41,029 nt of DNA. Source: Bacillota bacterium. Its GTDB lineage: Bacteria > Bacillota > Clostridia > Oscillospirales > Acutalibacteraceae. The notes below the pieces were generated by a model, which worked only from the letters and a program-made list of their open reading frames with translations, did not search any database and was not told the origin of the DNA. This document shows, in pieces, positions 7,738 to 16,221 of the stretch. Position 1 is the stretch's first letter; each line of letters opens with the position of its first letter. The stretch spans positions 1-41,029 of the forward strand of contig JAEZGM010000044.1 in assembly GCA_023416955.1 (NCBI GenBank). The letters are read 5' to 3'. Position numbers and translations under genes: made by a program.

Positions 7738-8510
7738 TTGGTTGCCTCCGAAATTTTTAAGACGTTTTCGGCAATACCCGCGGCAATCCGGTCTTTGCCG
7801 GTATATTTGATGATATTCCTGCTTTCATCTATCAGGTACCCCGTATGGACTGATTTTTCAATGGAATCCGTATCATTGGCAAGCACGAAATCACACTGAT
7901 TTTTGATTAAAAGCCGATGCGCCGTTTGTATCAGATTTTCCTCGCTGGAACCGCTTAGCAGTTTGAATCCGACCAGAACCGTTTTAGGGCTGATTTTCTT
8001 AATCATCTCAATAGTTTTCGGCGTCTTTTCCAGGAAAAGTACGGGGTGTTCCAAATCAGAGCTAATTTTTCCGCCTGTTAAAACGGTTTTTTCCGTCAAA
8101 GCCTGTGAAATCAGCCTTTTCAGCTCGTCGGGCGGGGGAAGATGCTGTTTGAGCGCTTTCATGATATTTTCCGTTACGGACTCCACAGTGGTGACAGCGG
8201 AAACCTGATAATCGCTTACCGCCATGGAATGAATCACTGCGTCAATTTGCACAGATGACAGCAGTCGTTTCATTTCACTTTGAAGCTGGGAAGTCCCTTC
8301 AATCCGAATGACCTGAACGGAAGAATCCTTTTCAGAAGGAAGGATAGAGCTTATTCCGCAAAGATAATAAATCGTATGTTCCTGTGAAGCGAGTCTTCGT
8401 GAGAACTCGTCCGCGACCAGACTGCCAAGTCTGCCCGTTGCATCATTTGTGATGGCTCGTACCGCGTCAATCCGCTCTCTGGTTCCGCCCGCTGTAATAA
8501 TTATATTCAA
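7734..8510 (-). CDS. coaB: CoaB-like phosphopantothenate-cysteine ligase (stand-alone)
   Basis: This 258-residue protein matches the CoaB synthetase domain alone. The N-terminal AGGTRERIDAVRAITN is the nucleotide-binding signature. KISSDLEHPVLFLEKTPK, GFKLL and the LANDTDS motif with the conserved Asn follow. The enzyme joins cysteine to phosphopantothenate. The start is TTG at 8510, preceded by AAGGTG at about 7 nt, which overlaps the end of the upstream GST gene. It is followed by the CoaC-like gene with a 4-base overlap. Whether this pair is the housekeeping route or a second specialised set cannot be decided from the window. Confidence 0.87.
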   Translation of the reverse strand: MNIIITAGGTRERIDAVRAITNDATGRLGSLVADEFSRRLASQEHTIYYLCGISSILPSEKDSSVQVIRIEGTSQLQSEMKRLLSSVQIDAVIHSMAVSDYQVSAVTTVESVTENIMKALKQHLPPPDELKRLISQALTEKTVLTGGKISSDLEHPVLFLEKTPKTIEMIKKISPKTVLVGFKLLSGSSEENLIQTAHRLLIKNQCDFVLANDTDSIEKSVHTGYLIDESRNIIKYTGKDRIAAGIAENVLKISEATK

Positions 8511-8516
8511 ATGGCT

Positions 8517-9458
8517 TCACCTTCGGCCGTGCGGCTCATTCCAGACGGACAGGTCAGGGCCCTTCGGGAGAATGCCGTAGGGATTCCCCTGAATGGTGGA
8601 TAAATGATAATGCTTTTTAATGCTGTCGAAATCGGTTGTATCGCCAAAGCCCGGGGTCTGGTATAAATCCCGAGCGTAAGCCCATAAGTTCGGGAACTCG
8701 ACCAACCGGTTGCGGTTTACACGGAAAGCATTGTAATAAGCCGCGTCAAATCTTGCCAGGGTTACATACAGCCTGACATCCGAATCCGTAATTTGATTTC
8801 CGAACAGATAGCGCTGGCGGGACAGGTGTTCCTCCAGAATATCCAAACGATGAAAAACGGTGTCATAAGCCTCTTCATAGGCTTTCTGTGACTGCGCAAA
8901 TCCTGCACGGTAAACAGCATTGTTGACTTCCTGAAAAATGATATCGTTCAGGGCATCGATATCGTCGCGCAGGGCTTCCGGATACAGATCGGGCGCCTCT
9001 TTCTTATGGTATTTTTTCCATGCGGTTTCAAAATAATTCGTCAATCGGAAATAGTCGTTATTAACGACTTTTTTCGTCCGGATATCTACTACCGCAGGAA
9101 CGGTTGGCCTGCCCTGATAGCCCGGATCCGCATTTTCATACACTTCACTGACGTAATGGATTTTCAGCACAGGGTCAATATTGTCCTCATCCAGAGTAAA
9201 AGCCCAATCCGTGCGCGGAAGGTCCGGTCGAATGGGGTCGGCTGTGCCGACACTGATGACGTCCTCCAGCCCGAGGAGCTTTCTGACGATAATCGACCTG
9301 TGCGCCCAAGGGCAGACAGGGGACCAAAGGATGCGGTACCTGCCTGCTTCCACAGGGAGTTCGCCTGGCCCGTCGCCGAAAGGAGCAGTAAATCGATTAG
9401 TCTGGCGTTTAAAGGTTCCGTCCTTTTCGACTTCCGCCGATTTCAAATTTAACGGCAT
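8517..9458 (-). CDS. Glutathionyl-hydroquinone-reductase-like GST (copy 1)
   Basis: This 313-residue Xi-class glutathione transferase is of the EcmB/YqjG/PcpF type, which reductively removes glutathione from S-glutathionyl-hydroquinones. The active-site motif CPWAHR has its catalytic Cys at residue 49 after the thioredoxin-fold beta strand. The C-terminal all-helical domain carries the family motif DSDVRLYVTLARFD. The other two copies lie at 15188-16198 and 16222-17223. The ATG is preceded by AAGGTG at 6 nt. It lies between the M20 amidohydrolase (17-nt gap) and CoaB (6-nt gap). Glutathione is uncommon in anaerobic Firmicutes, so the natural thiol may be imported glutathione or another low-molecular-weight thiol. 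Confidence 0.88.
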   Translation of the reverse strand: MPLNLKSAEVEKDGTFKRQTNRFTAPFGDGPGELPVEAGRYRILWSPVCPWAHRSIIVRKLLGLEDVISVGTADPIRPDLPRTDWAFTLDEDNIDPVLKIHYVSEVYENADPGYQGRPTVPAVVDIRTKKVVNNDYFRLTNYFETAWKKYHKKEAPDLYPEALRDDIDALNDIIFQEVNNAVYRAGFAQSQKAYEEAYDTVFHRLDILEEHLSRQRYLFGNQITDSDVRLYVTLARFDAAYYNAFRVNRNRLVEFPNLWAYARDLYQTPGFGDTTDFDSIKKHYHLSTIQGNPYGILPKGPDLSVWNEPHGRR

Positions 9459-9475
9459 TTATTTCACCTTCTCTC

Positions 9476-10624
9476 TTATTTCTTCTCACTTTGATTCAAT
9501 TGATTTAAAACATTGGCTGCAAGTCTTGCAAAGTAGCGCGCGCCCACGCTGAGAGCCTGCTCATTCAAAGTGAAGCGGGGGTGGTGCCATTCTTCAGTGC
9601 CGTCGGTACCCATCCACACAAAGTAGCCGGGAATCAGGCTCTGGTAAAGCGCGAAATCCTCACCGCCCAAATTCGGTTTGGCTGGCACCACGTTCAAATG
9701 CTCTTCTTCGGCAGAACGGGAAATCACCTCTGTAAACTGCGGCGCGTTGAGAACCATGGAAAAATTTTCGGACCAGCGAAGCTCGGCATTTGCTCCGTTG
9801 ACCTGTGCAATGCCCTCCACAATACTGTGCATCCGTTTCAGAACTTCTTCTCTGGCTGGTTCTTGCAGTGCTCGTACGGTTCCTTCAAGCTGTGCCTGCG
9901 CGGGAATTACGTTCCAGGTGTTTCCGGCGGTAAAACGCGTTACGCTGACCACTGCACTGTCAAGCGGGCTGATGTTTCGGCTCACAATGGTCTGCAGTGC
10001 CGCGACAATCTGGGTGCCGATTACAATAGGGTCGGTGCAATTCTGCGGCAGGCCCGCGTGCCCGCCTGTTCCGTTCACATCAATTTCAAACCGATCCACA
10101 CTTGCCATCAGCGCCCCTTCTTTCACACCGATGGTGCCGACCGGTAAATCCGGGCGGTTGTGGCACCCGAAAATGGCGGAAACACCGTTCAGCACGCCGC
10201 GCGCTATCATCCATTGAGCGCCGTTTGCGGCTTCTTCCGCGGGCTGAAACAGAAACCGGACGCAGCCGTGCAGTTCCTCGCGACGTTTCTGCAGCAGAGT
10301 CGCCGCACCGATCATAACGGACGTATGGAAATCATGCCCGCAGGCGTGCATGACGCCCGTAACCTCTGAGGAAAATTCCACACCGGAGCACTCTTGAATC
10401 GGCAGCGCGTCAATATCCGCACGCAAAGCGATGGTCGGACCCGGGTGTTTTCCCTGTACCTCGGCGACAACTCCGACGGTCAGGTCAGGGATATTTAAAA
10501 CGGTAACGCCGGATTGTACCAGCCACCGCCTGATCTTTTCTGTTGTTCTGTGTTCCTGCATGGAAAGCTCCGGAAAGCGATGCAGTTCGCGCCGGTATTG
10601 TACCAACTGATCTTGTAATTCCAT
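9476..10624 (-). CDS. M20-family amidohydrolase (N-acyl amino acid deacylase)
   Basis: This 382-residue metallo-amidohydrolase is of the M20D type (hippurate hydrolase, IAA-amino acid hydrolase, N-acetylcysteine deacetylase relatives). Metal and catalytic motifs are RADIDALP (68-75), HACGHDFH (93-100), PAEEAANGA (128-136), GCHNRPDLPVG and GGEDFALY near the C terminus. It cleaves an N-acyl group from an amino acid. A TTG at 10636 would add four residues, and neither start has a strong ribosome site. In Bacillus subtilis a related enzyme works with a GNAT acetyltransferase and an amino-acid ABC transporter in S-(2-succino)cysteine breakdown. The same set of functions surrounds this gene, so an N-acetyl-S-conjugate substrate is likely but inferred. 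Confidence 0.87.
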   Translation of the reverse strand: MELQDQLVQYRRELHRFPELSMQEHRTTEKIRRWLVQSGVTVLNIPDLTVGVVAEVQGKHPGPTIALRADIDALPIQECSGVEFSSEVTGVMHACGHDFHTSVMIGAATLLQKRREELHGCVRFLFQPAEEAANGAQWMIARGVLNGVSAIFGCHNRPDLPVGTIGVKEGALMASVDRFEIDVNGTGGHAGLPQNCTDPIVIGTQIVAALQTIVSRNISPLDSAVVSVTRFTAGNTWNVIPAQAQLEGTVRALQEPAREEVLKRMHSIVEGIAQVNGANAELRWSENFSMVLNAPQFTEVISRSAEEEHLNVVPAKPNLGGEDFALYQSLIPGYFVWMGTDGTEEWHHPRFTLNEQALSVGARYFARLAANVLNQLNQSEKK

Positions 10625-10690
10625 GGAATCGGCCAACTTTCTTGTGAAATTGTAATATTATTAATATACTCTATAAAAACGGATGTGTCG

Positions 10691-11977
10691 CTAGTTTAAA
10701 TCATTTTTGTAAAGTTTTCCGTCCTTCATAATCAGCAGCATGTTCTCTTTGCCGGAAAGAACATCCAAATCGGCGGCAGGATTACCTCGCACAACGAGCA
10801 AATCTGCGTAAGAACCCTTTTCCAGAACGCCGAGTTTTCCGTCGGAATACGGATTTTGGTAAGTGGTGAGCTTAATCAGCTCATGTGCGTTACCGGTCGC
10901 GCTTTTCAAGCCCTCAAAGCTCCCGAAGCGTTTTTTATAGTACCGGAAATCATTGAGCTGGTTCTTTTCCATAAAGTCAAAACCAAAAGCGCAATCCGTA
11001 CCAAACACAATCGGAATCTGATATTTGTGAATAAGCTCGTCAAATTGAGCAGGATTTCTTGCTGCTTTGGAGAACGCATCATCGCTGTGCGCGTTAGCTT
11101 TGGAAAAGCTGATTTTTTCCGAATGAATCTGCTCATAATCCTCTTCGCGCTTAAACTGGGGGCATGGGCAAACCCAGATTTCATTATCACGGATGATACG
11201 GGCCGTTTCGTCGTCCATAAAAGTAGCGTGCTCAAAGCTTTTGATTCCCGCTTTTGCCGCGCGCTGCATGGACTGTGGCGTGTAAAGATGCGCCATCACA
11301 TAAGTGCCGAAATCGGCGCTGGCGTCCACCGCCGCCTTCATTTCCTCATAAGTGAACTGCACTGTTTGAATCGGGTCGTAACGGGAAGCAAAACCGCCGC
11401 CGACCATCAGTTTAATCTGTGAAGCGCCCAGAAACAGCTGCTCCCGCACCGCCTTCAGCATTTCGGGAACGCCGTCGGCGATCACGCTGCCACCGGAACG
11501 CATGTAAGGGGAGATATGTTCGCCGGTCGGCAGAACGACCTGTGCACGGCTGCTACGGCAGTCGCCGTGGCCGCAGGTTTGCGAAATGAATCCATTGGAT
11601 GGGTAAATTCTGGGGCCGTCGACAATTCCGCTGTCGATACATTTTTTCAGCCCGTAGGTGATTCCTCCGGCATCGCGCACGGTAGTAAATCCACGCAGCA
11701 GCATATCCTTTGCAATGCGGGTAGATTTTACCGCGATTTCATCCACCCGCAGACTATCCTGATTTGTGGCGGTAGAGGAGAGGTGGACATGGGAATCAAT
11801 TAGTCCCGGAATCGCCACATTTCCTTTTGCATCAATGACCCGGTCAAAGGATTCAGGGCTGACTTCACCAATGGAGATTTCCTCCACATGATTGTCTTGG
11901 ATTATAATATGAGCGCGATGAATCAGTACCTCGTGCTTTCCGTCAAATACTTCTGCATTTTGAATCAGTATTTTCAA
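10691..11977 (-). CDS. Amidohydrolase-superfamily metal-dependent hydrolase (imidazolonepropionase/prolidase-like)
   Basis: This 428-residue TIM-barrel amidohydrolase has HxH at His63/His65 in DSHVHL, a candidate bridging Lys in QIKLMVGGG, the metal His in VMAHLY, a second in FEHATF, and the catalytic Asp in FGTDCAFG. It belongs to the group that includes imidazolonepropionase and Xaa-Pro or acyl-amino-acid hydrolases. The start is TTG at 11977, because AGGAGG lies 6 nt upstream. A longer reading into the acetyltransferase gene has no support. It sits 41 nt after the GNAT gene and before the M20 amidohydrolase, so it probably cleaves a dipeptide or cyclic amide from the same transported compound. 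The substrate is unknown. Confidence 0.85.
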   Translation of the reverse strand: MKILIQNAEVFDGKHEVLIHRAHIIIQDNHVEEISIGEVSPESFDRVIDAKGNVAIPGLIDSHVHLSSTATNQDSLRVDEIAVKSTRIAKDMLLRGFTTVRDAGGITYGLKKCIDSGIVDGPRIYPSNGFISQTCGHGDCRSSRAQVVLPTGEHISPYMRSGGSVIADGVPEMLKAVREQLFLGASQIKLMVGGGFASRYDPIQTVQFTYEEMKAAVDASADFGTYVMAHLYTPQSMQRAAKAGIKSFEHATFMDDETARIIRDNEIWVCPCPQFKREEDYEQIHSEKISFSKANAHSDDAFSKAARNPAQFDELIHKYQIPIVFGTDCAFGFDFMEKNQLNDFRYYKKRFGSFEGLKSATGNAHELIKLTTYQNPYSDGKLGVLEKGSYADLLVVRGNPAADLDVLSGKENMLLIMKDGKLYKNDLN

Positions 11978-12018
11978 CGTGGACCTCCTGTTATAATAAG
12001 TCAATTTGAAGAACAGGT

Positions 12019-12474
12019 TTATATAAAGTCCATTTTTTCCAGCTCTTCTATATGATCCTGCCGGTACATCGCCATGCCGGTTTTCATCCTGCGAAATCCA
12101 AGGTGCTCGTACAGGCTGACGGTTTTCGGGTGTGTGTACAGAATAATGTTGCACTCGCTGACCTGACTGACCAGCCGGCGGATGATTTCCTTGCCCAGCC
12201 CCTGACCGTGGTAACGCTCATCCAGTGCGATGTTGTAAATTGCGGCCTGGCAAACACCGTCCGAAAGCGCTCTGCCGCAGCCGATCAGCGTTTCTCCATC
12301 GTAAACAAAAACGACCGCATAGCTGCTTTCAAACACTCTTTTCTGTGTTTCCGCGTTCAGTTGGCTCAAACCGAAATGAGACAGCAGCGCGGCGACCTGA
12401 GCCCAGTCGACCGATTCGGTATCCGTTTTAAATAGGTAGGCCAATTTTTTCACCCTTTTTGCAAAACAATTCAA
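12019..12474 (-). CDS. GNAT-family N-acetyltransferase
   Basis: This 151-residue GNAT protein has the acetyl-CoA pyrophosphate-binding loop in ERYHGQGLGKEII and the C-terminal SLYEHLGFRR segment. The start overlaps the stop of the upstream ABC ATPase by 4 bases, so they are translationally coupled. In the Bacillus ytmI-type operon an acetyltransferase next to a cystine-family transporter N-acetylates S-substituted cysteine. The same arrangement here makes an S-conjugated cysteine a reasonable substrate, but motif data alone do not show it. Confidence 0.85.
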   Translation of the reverse strand: MNCFAKRVKKLAYLFKTDTESVDWAQVAALLSHFGLSQLNAETQKRVFESSYAVVFVYDGETLIGCGRALSDGVCQAAIYNIALDERYHGQGLGKEIIRRLVSQVSECNIILYTHPKTVSLYEHLGFRRMKTGMAMYRQDHIEELEKMDFI

Positions 12475-13229
12475 ATAGAATACTCCGGTTCCCTGGACTG
12501 ATAAAATTTAGCTATAAATGCTTTGGTACGGTCATTTTTTGGCGTTTCAAAAACTTCTTTGGGCGTTCCGTCCTCCACAATTTTTCCGTTTTCAAGGAAT
12601 AGAATGCGGTTTGCCACCTGGCGTACAAAGTTCATTTCGTGGGATACGATAATCATAGTATTGCCCTCCAGCGCCGTGGCTCGGATTGTGTCAAGCACTT
12701 CGCCGACCAGTTCGGGGTCAAGCGCCGAGGTCGGCTCGTCAAACAGTAAAAGCTCCGGATTCATCGCCAGCGCTCTTGCAATGGCGACACGCTGCTGCTG
12801 CCCGCCTGAAAGCTGCTTGGGGTAATAATGGATGCGATCCGAAAGACCGACTTTGTTCAGAAAGGAGGCTGCAATTTTTTTTGCTTCCTCTTTTGGCAGC
12901 TTCTTGACGACGACCAGGCCCTCCATTACATTTTCCAGTGCTGTTTTCCGCCGGAAGAGGTTGAATTGCTGAAAAACCATCGCCGTGCTCTGCCGTAGGC
13001 TTCTGACCTGCTCGTTTGTCTTTTGGGTCACATCGATTTTCAGATCACCGATTTGAATGCTGCCTTTTTCCGGCGTTTCCAGCAGGTTGATGCATCTTAA
13101 AAAGGTGGACTTACCCGCGCCGGACGGCCCGATTAGCGCGACGACGTCCCCTTTTTTGATCTCGACATTGATGCCGTCGAGAACCACATTCTTCTGAAAG
13201 CTTTTGCTCAGGTTCTCAATTTGTATCAT
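12471..13229 (-). CDS. Polar amino acid ABC transporter ATPase
   Basis: This 252-residue ATPase of the GlnQ/TcyN type energises uptake of an amino acid or amino-acid conjugate. Walker A is GPSGAGKST (34-42), the signature is LSGGQQQR, and Walker B is LLLFDEPTSALDP. The start ATG at 13229 has GGAGGG at 8 nt and lies inside the end of the permease gene. A longer reading to 13292 is not needed. It is coupled to permease 13216-13965 and the lipoprotein 14211-15098. Cystine and S-substituted-cysteine importers (TcyABC, TcyJKLMN) are of this subfamily. Confidence 0.94.
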   Translation of the reverse strand: MIQIENLSKSFQKNVVLDGINVEIKKGDVVALIGPSGAGKSTFLRCINLLETPEKGSIQIGDLKIDVTQKTNEQVRSLRQSTAMVFQQFNLFRRKTALENVMEGLVVVKKLPKEEAKKIAASFLNKVGLSDRIHYYPKQLSGGQQQRVAIARALAMNPELLLFDEPTSALDPELVGEVLDTIRATALEGNTMIIVSHEMNFVRQVANRILFLENGKIVEDGTPKEVFETPKNDRTKAFIAKFYQSREPEYSI

Positions 13230-13965
13230 ATAAATTACCCTCCGCAACCGTTTCCTGCGGTATTTCATTTGGAATGCTGATTTTCTTTTCAATCAGCTTA
13301 ATGGTCTGTTCAATCAGAATGGTCAGCACCCAGTAGATAATGGCCAGCGAGATATAAACTTCAAAGAAGCGGAAATCATTCCCTGCCAAAATCTGCCCTT
13401 CCGCAGTAATTTCCACGACAGAGCATACGAACGCCAACGAGGTGCCCTTCATCAGCCCGATCAGGGAATTTCCGAAAGTCGGCAGAGCCACGACAAAGGC
13501 TTCGGGAACAATAATTCTTCTCAGCACCTGAAATGAGGTCATGCCCAGAGAATGCGCTGCTTCAATCTGGCCCTTGTCAATGGACTGGACAGCCGCGCGG
13601 ATGATTTCCGAATTGAAGGCGGCCTCATTCAGTGAAAAAGCGACCAGAACGAAAATCATTGGCGGAACGGCGTTGATGTTATAGTTCGTTCCGTTGAAAT
13701 AATTGTAGTATTTCAATGCGATCGGGATGCCGTAATAGGTAATGTAAAGCTGTACCAAAAGCGGAGTACCCCTTGTAAACGAAACAAATATCGACGTGAG
13801 CTGGTACAGCACGGGGGTATGTTTGATTTTGAAAACAGCCAGAATCATGCCGAGAAGCAGTCCAAACACCATTGATAGAACGGTAATTTCCAGGGTGATC
13901 GGCAGGTATTCCAGCAATTTCGGGATACGGGTAAAAACAAGCTGTATGTCAAAAATATTCGCCAT
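13216..13965 (-). CDS. Polar amino acid ABC transporter permease
   Basis: This 249-residue HisM/TcyL-type inner-membrane permease has about five membrane segments. The EAA loop region is visible around EAAHSLGMTSFQVLRRIIVPEA, which contacts the ATPase. The ATG at 13965 is preceded by AGAGGGA; a start 27 nt upstream is possible. It overlaps the ATPase gene by 14 bases. It is separated from the binding-protein gene by 245 nt, which hold a hairpin (14030-14054) and a MITE (14101-14171). Confidence 0.93.
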   Translation of the reverse strand: MANIFDIQLVFTRIPKLLEYLPITLEITVLSMVFGLLLGMILAVFKIKHTPVLYQLTSIFVSFTRGTPLLVQLYITYYGIPIALKYYNYFNGTNYNINAVPPMIFVLVAFSLNEAAFNSEIIRAAVQSIDKGQIEAAHSLGMTSFQVLRRIIVPEAFVVALPTFGNSLIGLMKGTSLAFVCSVVEITAEGQILAGNDFRFFEVYISLAIIYWVLTILIEQTIKLIEKKISIPNEIPQETVAEGNLYDTN

Positions 13966-14029
13966 TGTCGTCCCTCTTCCTGTATGGTTCATTGCGGCGG
14001 CTGCACTGAAAATCTCGATTGTGATCAGC

Positions 14030-14054
14030 CGGGGCGAGAAAAACCAACGCCCCG
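14030..14054 (-). other. Intra-operon hairpin after the binding-protein gene
   Basis: CGGGGCG (14030-14036) and CGCCCCG (14048-14054) form a 7-bp stem without a T-tract. Such 3' hairpins commonly protect binding-protein mRNA from decay so that it exceeds permease mRNA. That role is inferred from position. Confidence 0.45.
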
Positions 14055-14100
14055 ACTACACAGCCCCCTTTATGCGATAGAACCTCAAAGCAGCACCTGT

Positions 14101-14171
14101 TATAGTCAGTTCACTTTAGAAAACATCCAAGAAAATGGAGATTGGTTCTGTTTTCAAATCAACTGACTATA
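14101..14171 (+). repeat. MITE-like repeat copy B (short form, 71 bp)
   Basis: TATAGTCAGTT at the left and AACTGACTATA at the right are perfect 11-bp terminal inverted repeats, and the pairing continues imperfectly to about 23 bp (GAAAAC/GTTTTC). The outer TA dinucleotides fit a TA target duplication. It sits inside the ABC operon between binding protein and permease. Confidence 0.88.
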
Positions 14172-14210
14172 TGTGCCGCTTTGAGGTCGGGTAACTTTCT
14201 TATACGGAAA

Positions 14211-15098
14211 CTACTGCTTCGGAGCGTAATCGGCGTTAAAGTATTTCTGACTGATCTTCGTGACGGTGCCGTCTTTGATACTCTCTGCAAGCGCCGTGTC
14301 TACATCTTTAGCCAGCTGGTCATTCCCCTTGGCAATCAGCAGGTAGCTGTAACGGCTGCCGATGATGTTCATTTCTTCGTCAGTGAGGGTGACGGCTTTC
14401 AGGTTCAGGTTGTACTCCTTGATGTACTGATCGAGCATGGCAGCGTCAATCAACTGAAAATCAAACTGGCCGCTTTCCACGTGCTGCAGGACAGAGGCCA
14501 AATCCGCTTTTGTATAAGTGAGCTTTACCGGGTTTGACGTGTGCTCCTTATTATATTTTTCCAGAGCCATCGCATAGTTCAGTCCGGCGCTGACCTCCGT
14601 GGTTTTTCCTTCCAGATCGCTGAACTTATTGATGTCGTTCCGATCTTTTTTTACGGCGATAACAAACTGGTTTTTAAAGATCGGATCGGAATAAATATAT
14701 TTTTCCTTACGCTGGTCATTCATACCGAAATTGTTTGCGCCGATCTGATAGCGGTCGGAATCCAGACCGGCGAAAATGGAGGCAAACTCGGTTTTTTCAA
14801 ATGAAATTTCGTACTGGGGCAGCTTTTCAAAAACTGCCTTTACAAGCTCAATGTCATACCCTTCCAATTGGTTCTGGTCATTGACAAAGGTAAACGGCTT
14901 TGGAGCACCGCCTGTGGCGATCGTGATTTTTGTTTTCGCGGCGGGCTGGCTGCCGGCCGTGGAAGAGGCGGCACCGGCGGCGGAGGAGGGCGTGGAAGTT
15001 GCCGTGCTGGAGGAGCAGCCGGAAACGAGGAGCGCTGTGACAACAGTGGCAGTAATCAGACTAATCAGTCTTTTTTTGGTTGCTTTTCTCATAATCAT
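14211..15098 (-). CDS. Amino acid ABC transporter substrate-binding lipoprotein
   Basis: This 295-residue family-3 (cystine/glutamine type) solute-binding protein has a lipoprotein signal (MRKATKKRL, hydrophobic core, lipobox LLVSGC) followed by a Ser/Ala-rich linker. The mature domain begins near KITIATGGAPKPFTFVND, with GYDIELVKAVFEKLP typical of the family. An ATG two codons downstream (15092) has equally good ribosome spacing. It lies 89 nt after a GST gene, and the rest of the transporter follows. It is the probable capture protein for the compound processed by the operon, perhaps cystine, glutathione or an S-conjugate of cysteine. Confidence 0.93.
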   Translation of the reverse strand: MIMRKATKKRLISLITATVVTALLVSGCSSSTATSTPSSAAGAASSTAGSQPAAKTKITIATGGAPKPFTFVNDQNQLEGYDIELVKAVFEKLPQYEISFEKTEFASIFAGLDSDRYQIGANNFGMNDQRKEKYIYSDPIFKNQFVIAVKKDRNDINKFSDLEGKTTEVSAGLNYAMALEKYNKEHTSNPVKLTYTKADLASVLQHVESGQFDFQLIDAAMLDQYIKEYNLNLKAVTLTDEEMNIIGSRYSYLLIAKGNDQLAKDVDTALAESIKDGTVTKISQKYFNADYAPKQ

Positions 15099-15187
15099 AT
15101 TCCTTTCCTGATTGGGGTCAGCGGGCTCGGCTTTTGCGGTATATCAAACCGGATTCATAGCTCCGGACTGAATTAATACGATTCCCT

Positions 15188-16198
15188 TTATTTTGTCAGT
15201 AAAAATTTGTTTTCAGGGTCCTTGCTCAGCGCTTCGCGCCCGTGCGGGGTACCCCACAGCGCGTCGAAATCAATTTGATCCCAAAAGCGGGTATTGTAGT
15301 CAATAAAAATGGTGCTTTTGTCCCCGTGTGCTTCCGCGAGGTCGCGCAGATAGGTGTTGTGTTTGAACGCGGGGATTTGATACAGATCACGTGCATAGCC
15401 CCATATATTTTTAAAATCAACGATACGGCCGCGCGTCGGGCCAAGGTGCCTGTAATAGGAAATATCGAATCTGGCTAGCGTAACAAAAAAGCGAATGTCG
15501 CTGTCGGTTATGTAATCACCGAATAAGAATCGGTTGTTTTCCAGCCTCTGCTCCAATTCGTCCAGACCCTTGTAAAAATTGTTGTAGGCCTCGTTGTAAG
15601 CTTCAAGGGATTGAGCGAAAGAGGCTTTGTAGACGCCGTTATTGACGTTATGGAAAAGCCAAATGTTGAATTCGTCAATCTCTTTGCGAAGATGCTCCGG
15701 GTATAGGTTCGGGGCGTCTTTTTTTTGGAACGGCGCAAAATTCACTTCAAAATAATTGGTCAGTCTGTGGTAGTCATTGTTGACCACTTTTTTTGTTTTT
15801 ACGTCCACCAGGGAGGGAACGGTGGCTCTGCCTTTATAATTCGGGTCGGCATTGTCGTACAGTTCTACCAGAAAGCGAACCCCTAAAACTGGGTCTATGT
15901 GATCCTTGTCATAGGAAAATTCCCAGCCGTACTGTGCGGTTTCTTCTTCCATATCGACCAGATTAATGCTGATTGCATCTTCCAGCCCCAGAAGCTCGCG
16001 AACAATAGCGGCACGGTTTGACCAGTTGCAGCCTTTTGCCCAAATCAGGCGATAGCGGCCGGCTTCTGCCTTTAATTCATCTTCTCCGGTCCCGAAGGGC
16101 GTTGTAAAATGATTCTGCTGCCTTACAAACGCACCTCTGGAATCAATTTCGTTTTCTATTTCTTTCGGGCGAATTCTTACTCCTGTAATTTCAGCCAT
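15188..16198 (-). CDS. Glutathionyl-hydroquinone-reductase-like GST, divergent active site (copy 2)
   Basis: This 336-residue Xi-class GST has the same fold and C-terminal motif (DSDIRFFVTLARFD) as the other two copies. Its active-site motif is CNWSNR (Cys57) instead of CPWAHR. The catalytic cysteine is kept, but the Pro, Ala and His of the canonical motif are replaced, which suggests altered substrate or thiol specificity. A C-terminal extension (about residues 285-336) also differs from its paralogs. GGAGG lies 7 nt before the ATG. It is the middle gene between copy 3 (23-nt gap) and the ABC binding protein. Confidence 0.87.
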   Translation of the reverse strand: MAEITGVRIRPKEIENEIDSRGAFVRQQNHFTTPFGTGEDELKAEAGRYRLIWAKGCNWSNRAAIVRELLGLEDAISINLVDMEEETAQYGWEFSYDKDHIDPVLGVRFLVELYDNADPNYKGRATVPSLVDVKTKKVVNNDYHRLTNYFEVNFAPFQKKDAPNLYPEHLRKEIDEFNIWLFHNVNNGVYKASFAQSLEAYNEAYNNFYKGLDELEQRLENNRFLFGDYITDSDIRFFVTLARFDISYYRHLGPTRGRIVDFKNIWGYARDLYQIPAFKHNTYLRDLAEAHGDKSTIFIDYNTRFWDQIDFDALWGTPHGREALSKDPENKFLLTK

Positions 16199-16221
16199 TT
16201 TAATTCCTCCAATAATAAAAA

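Noticed and set aside
14030..14054. The GC hairpin after the ABC binding-protein gene as an operon-ending terminator.
   Set aside because: There is no T-tract on the minus strand and the downstream genes complete the same transporter.
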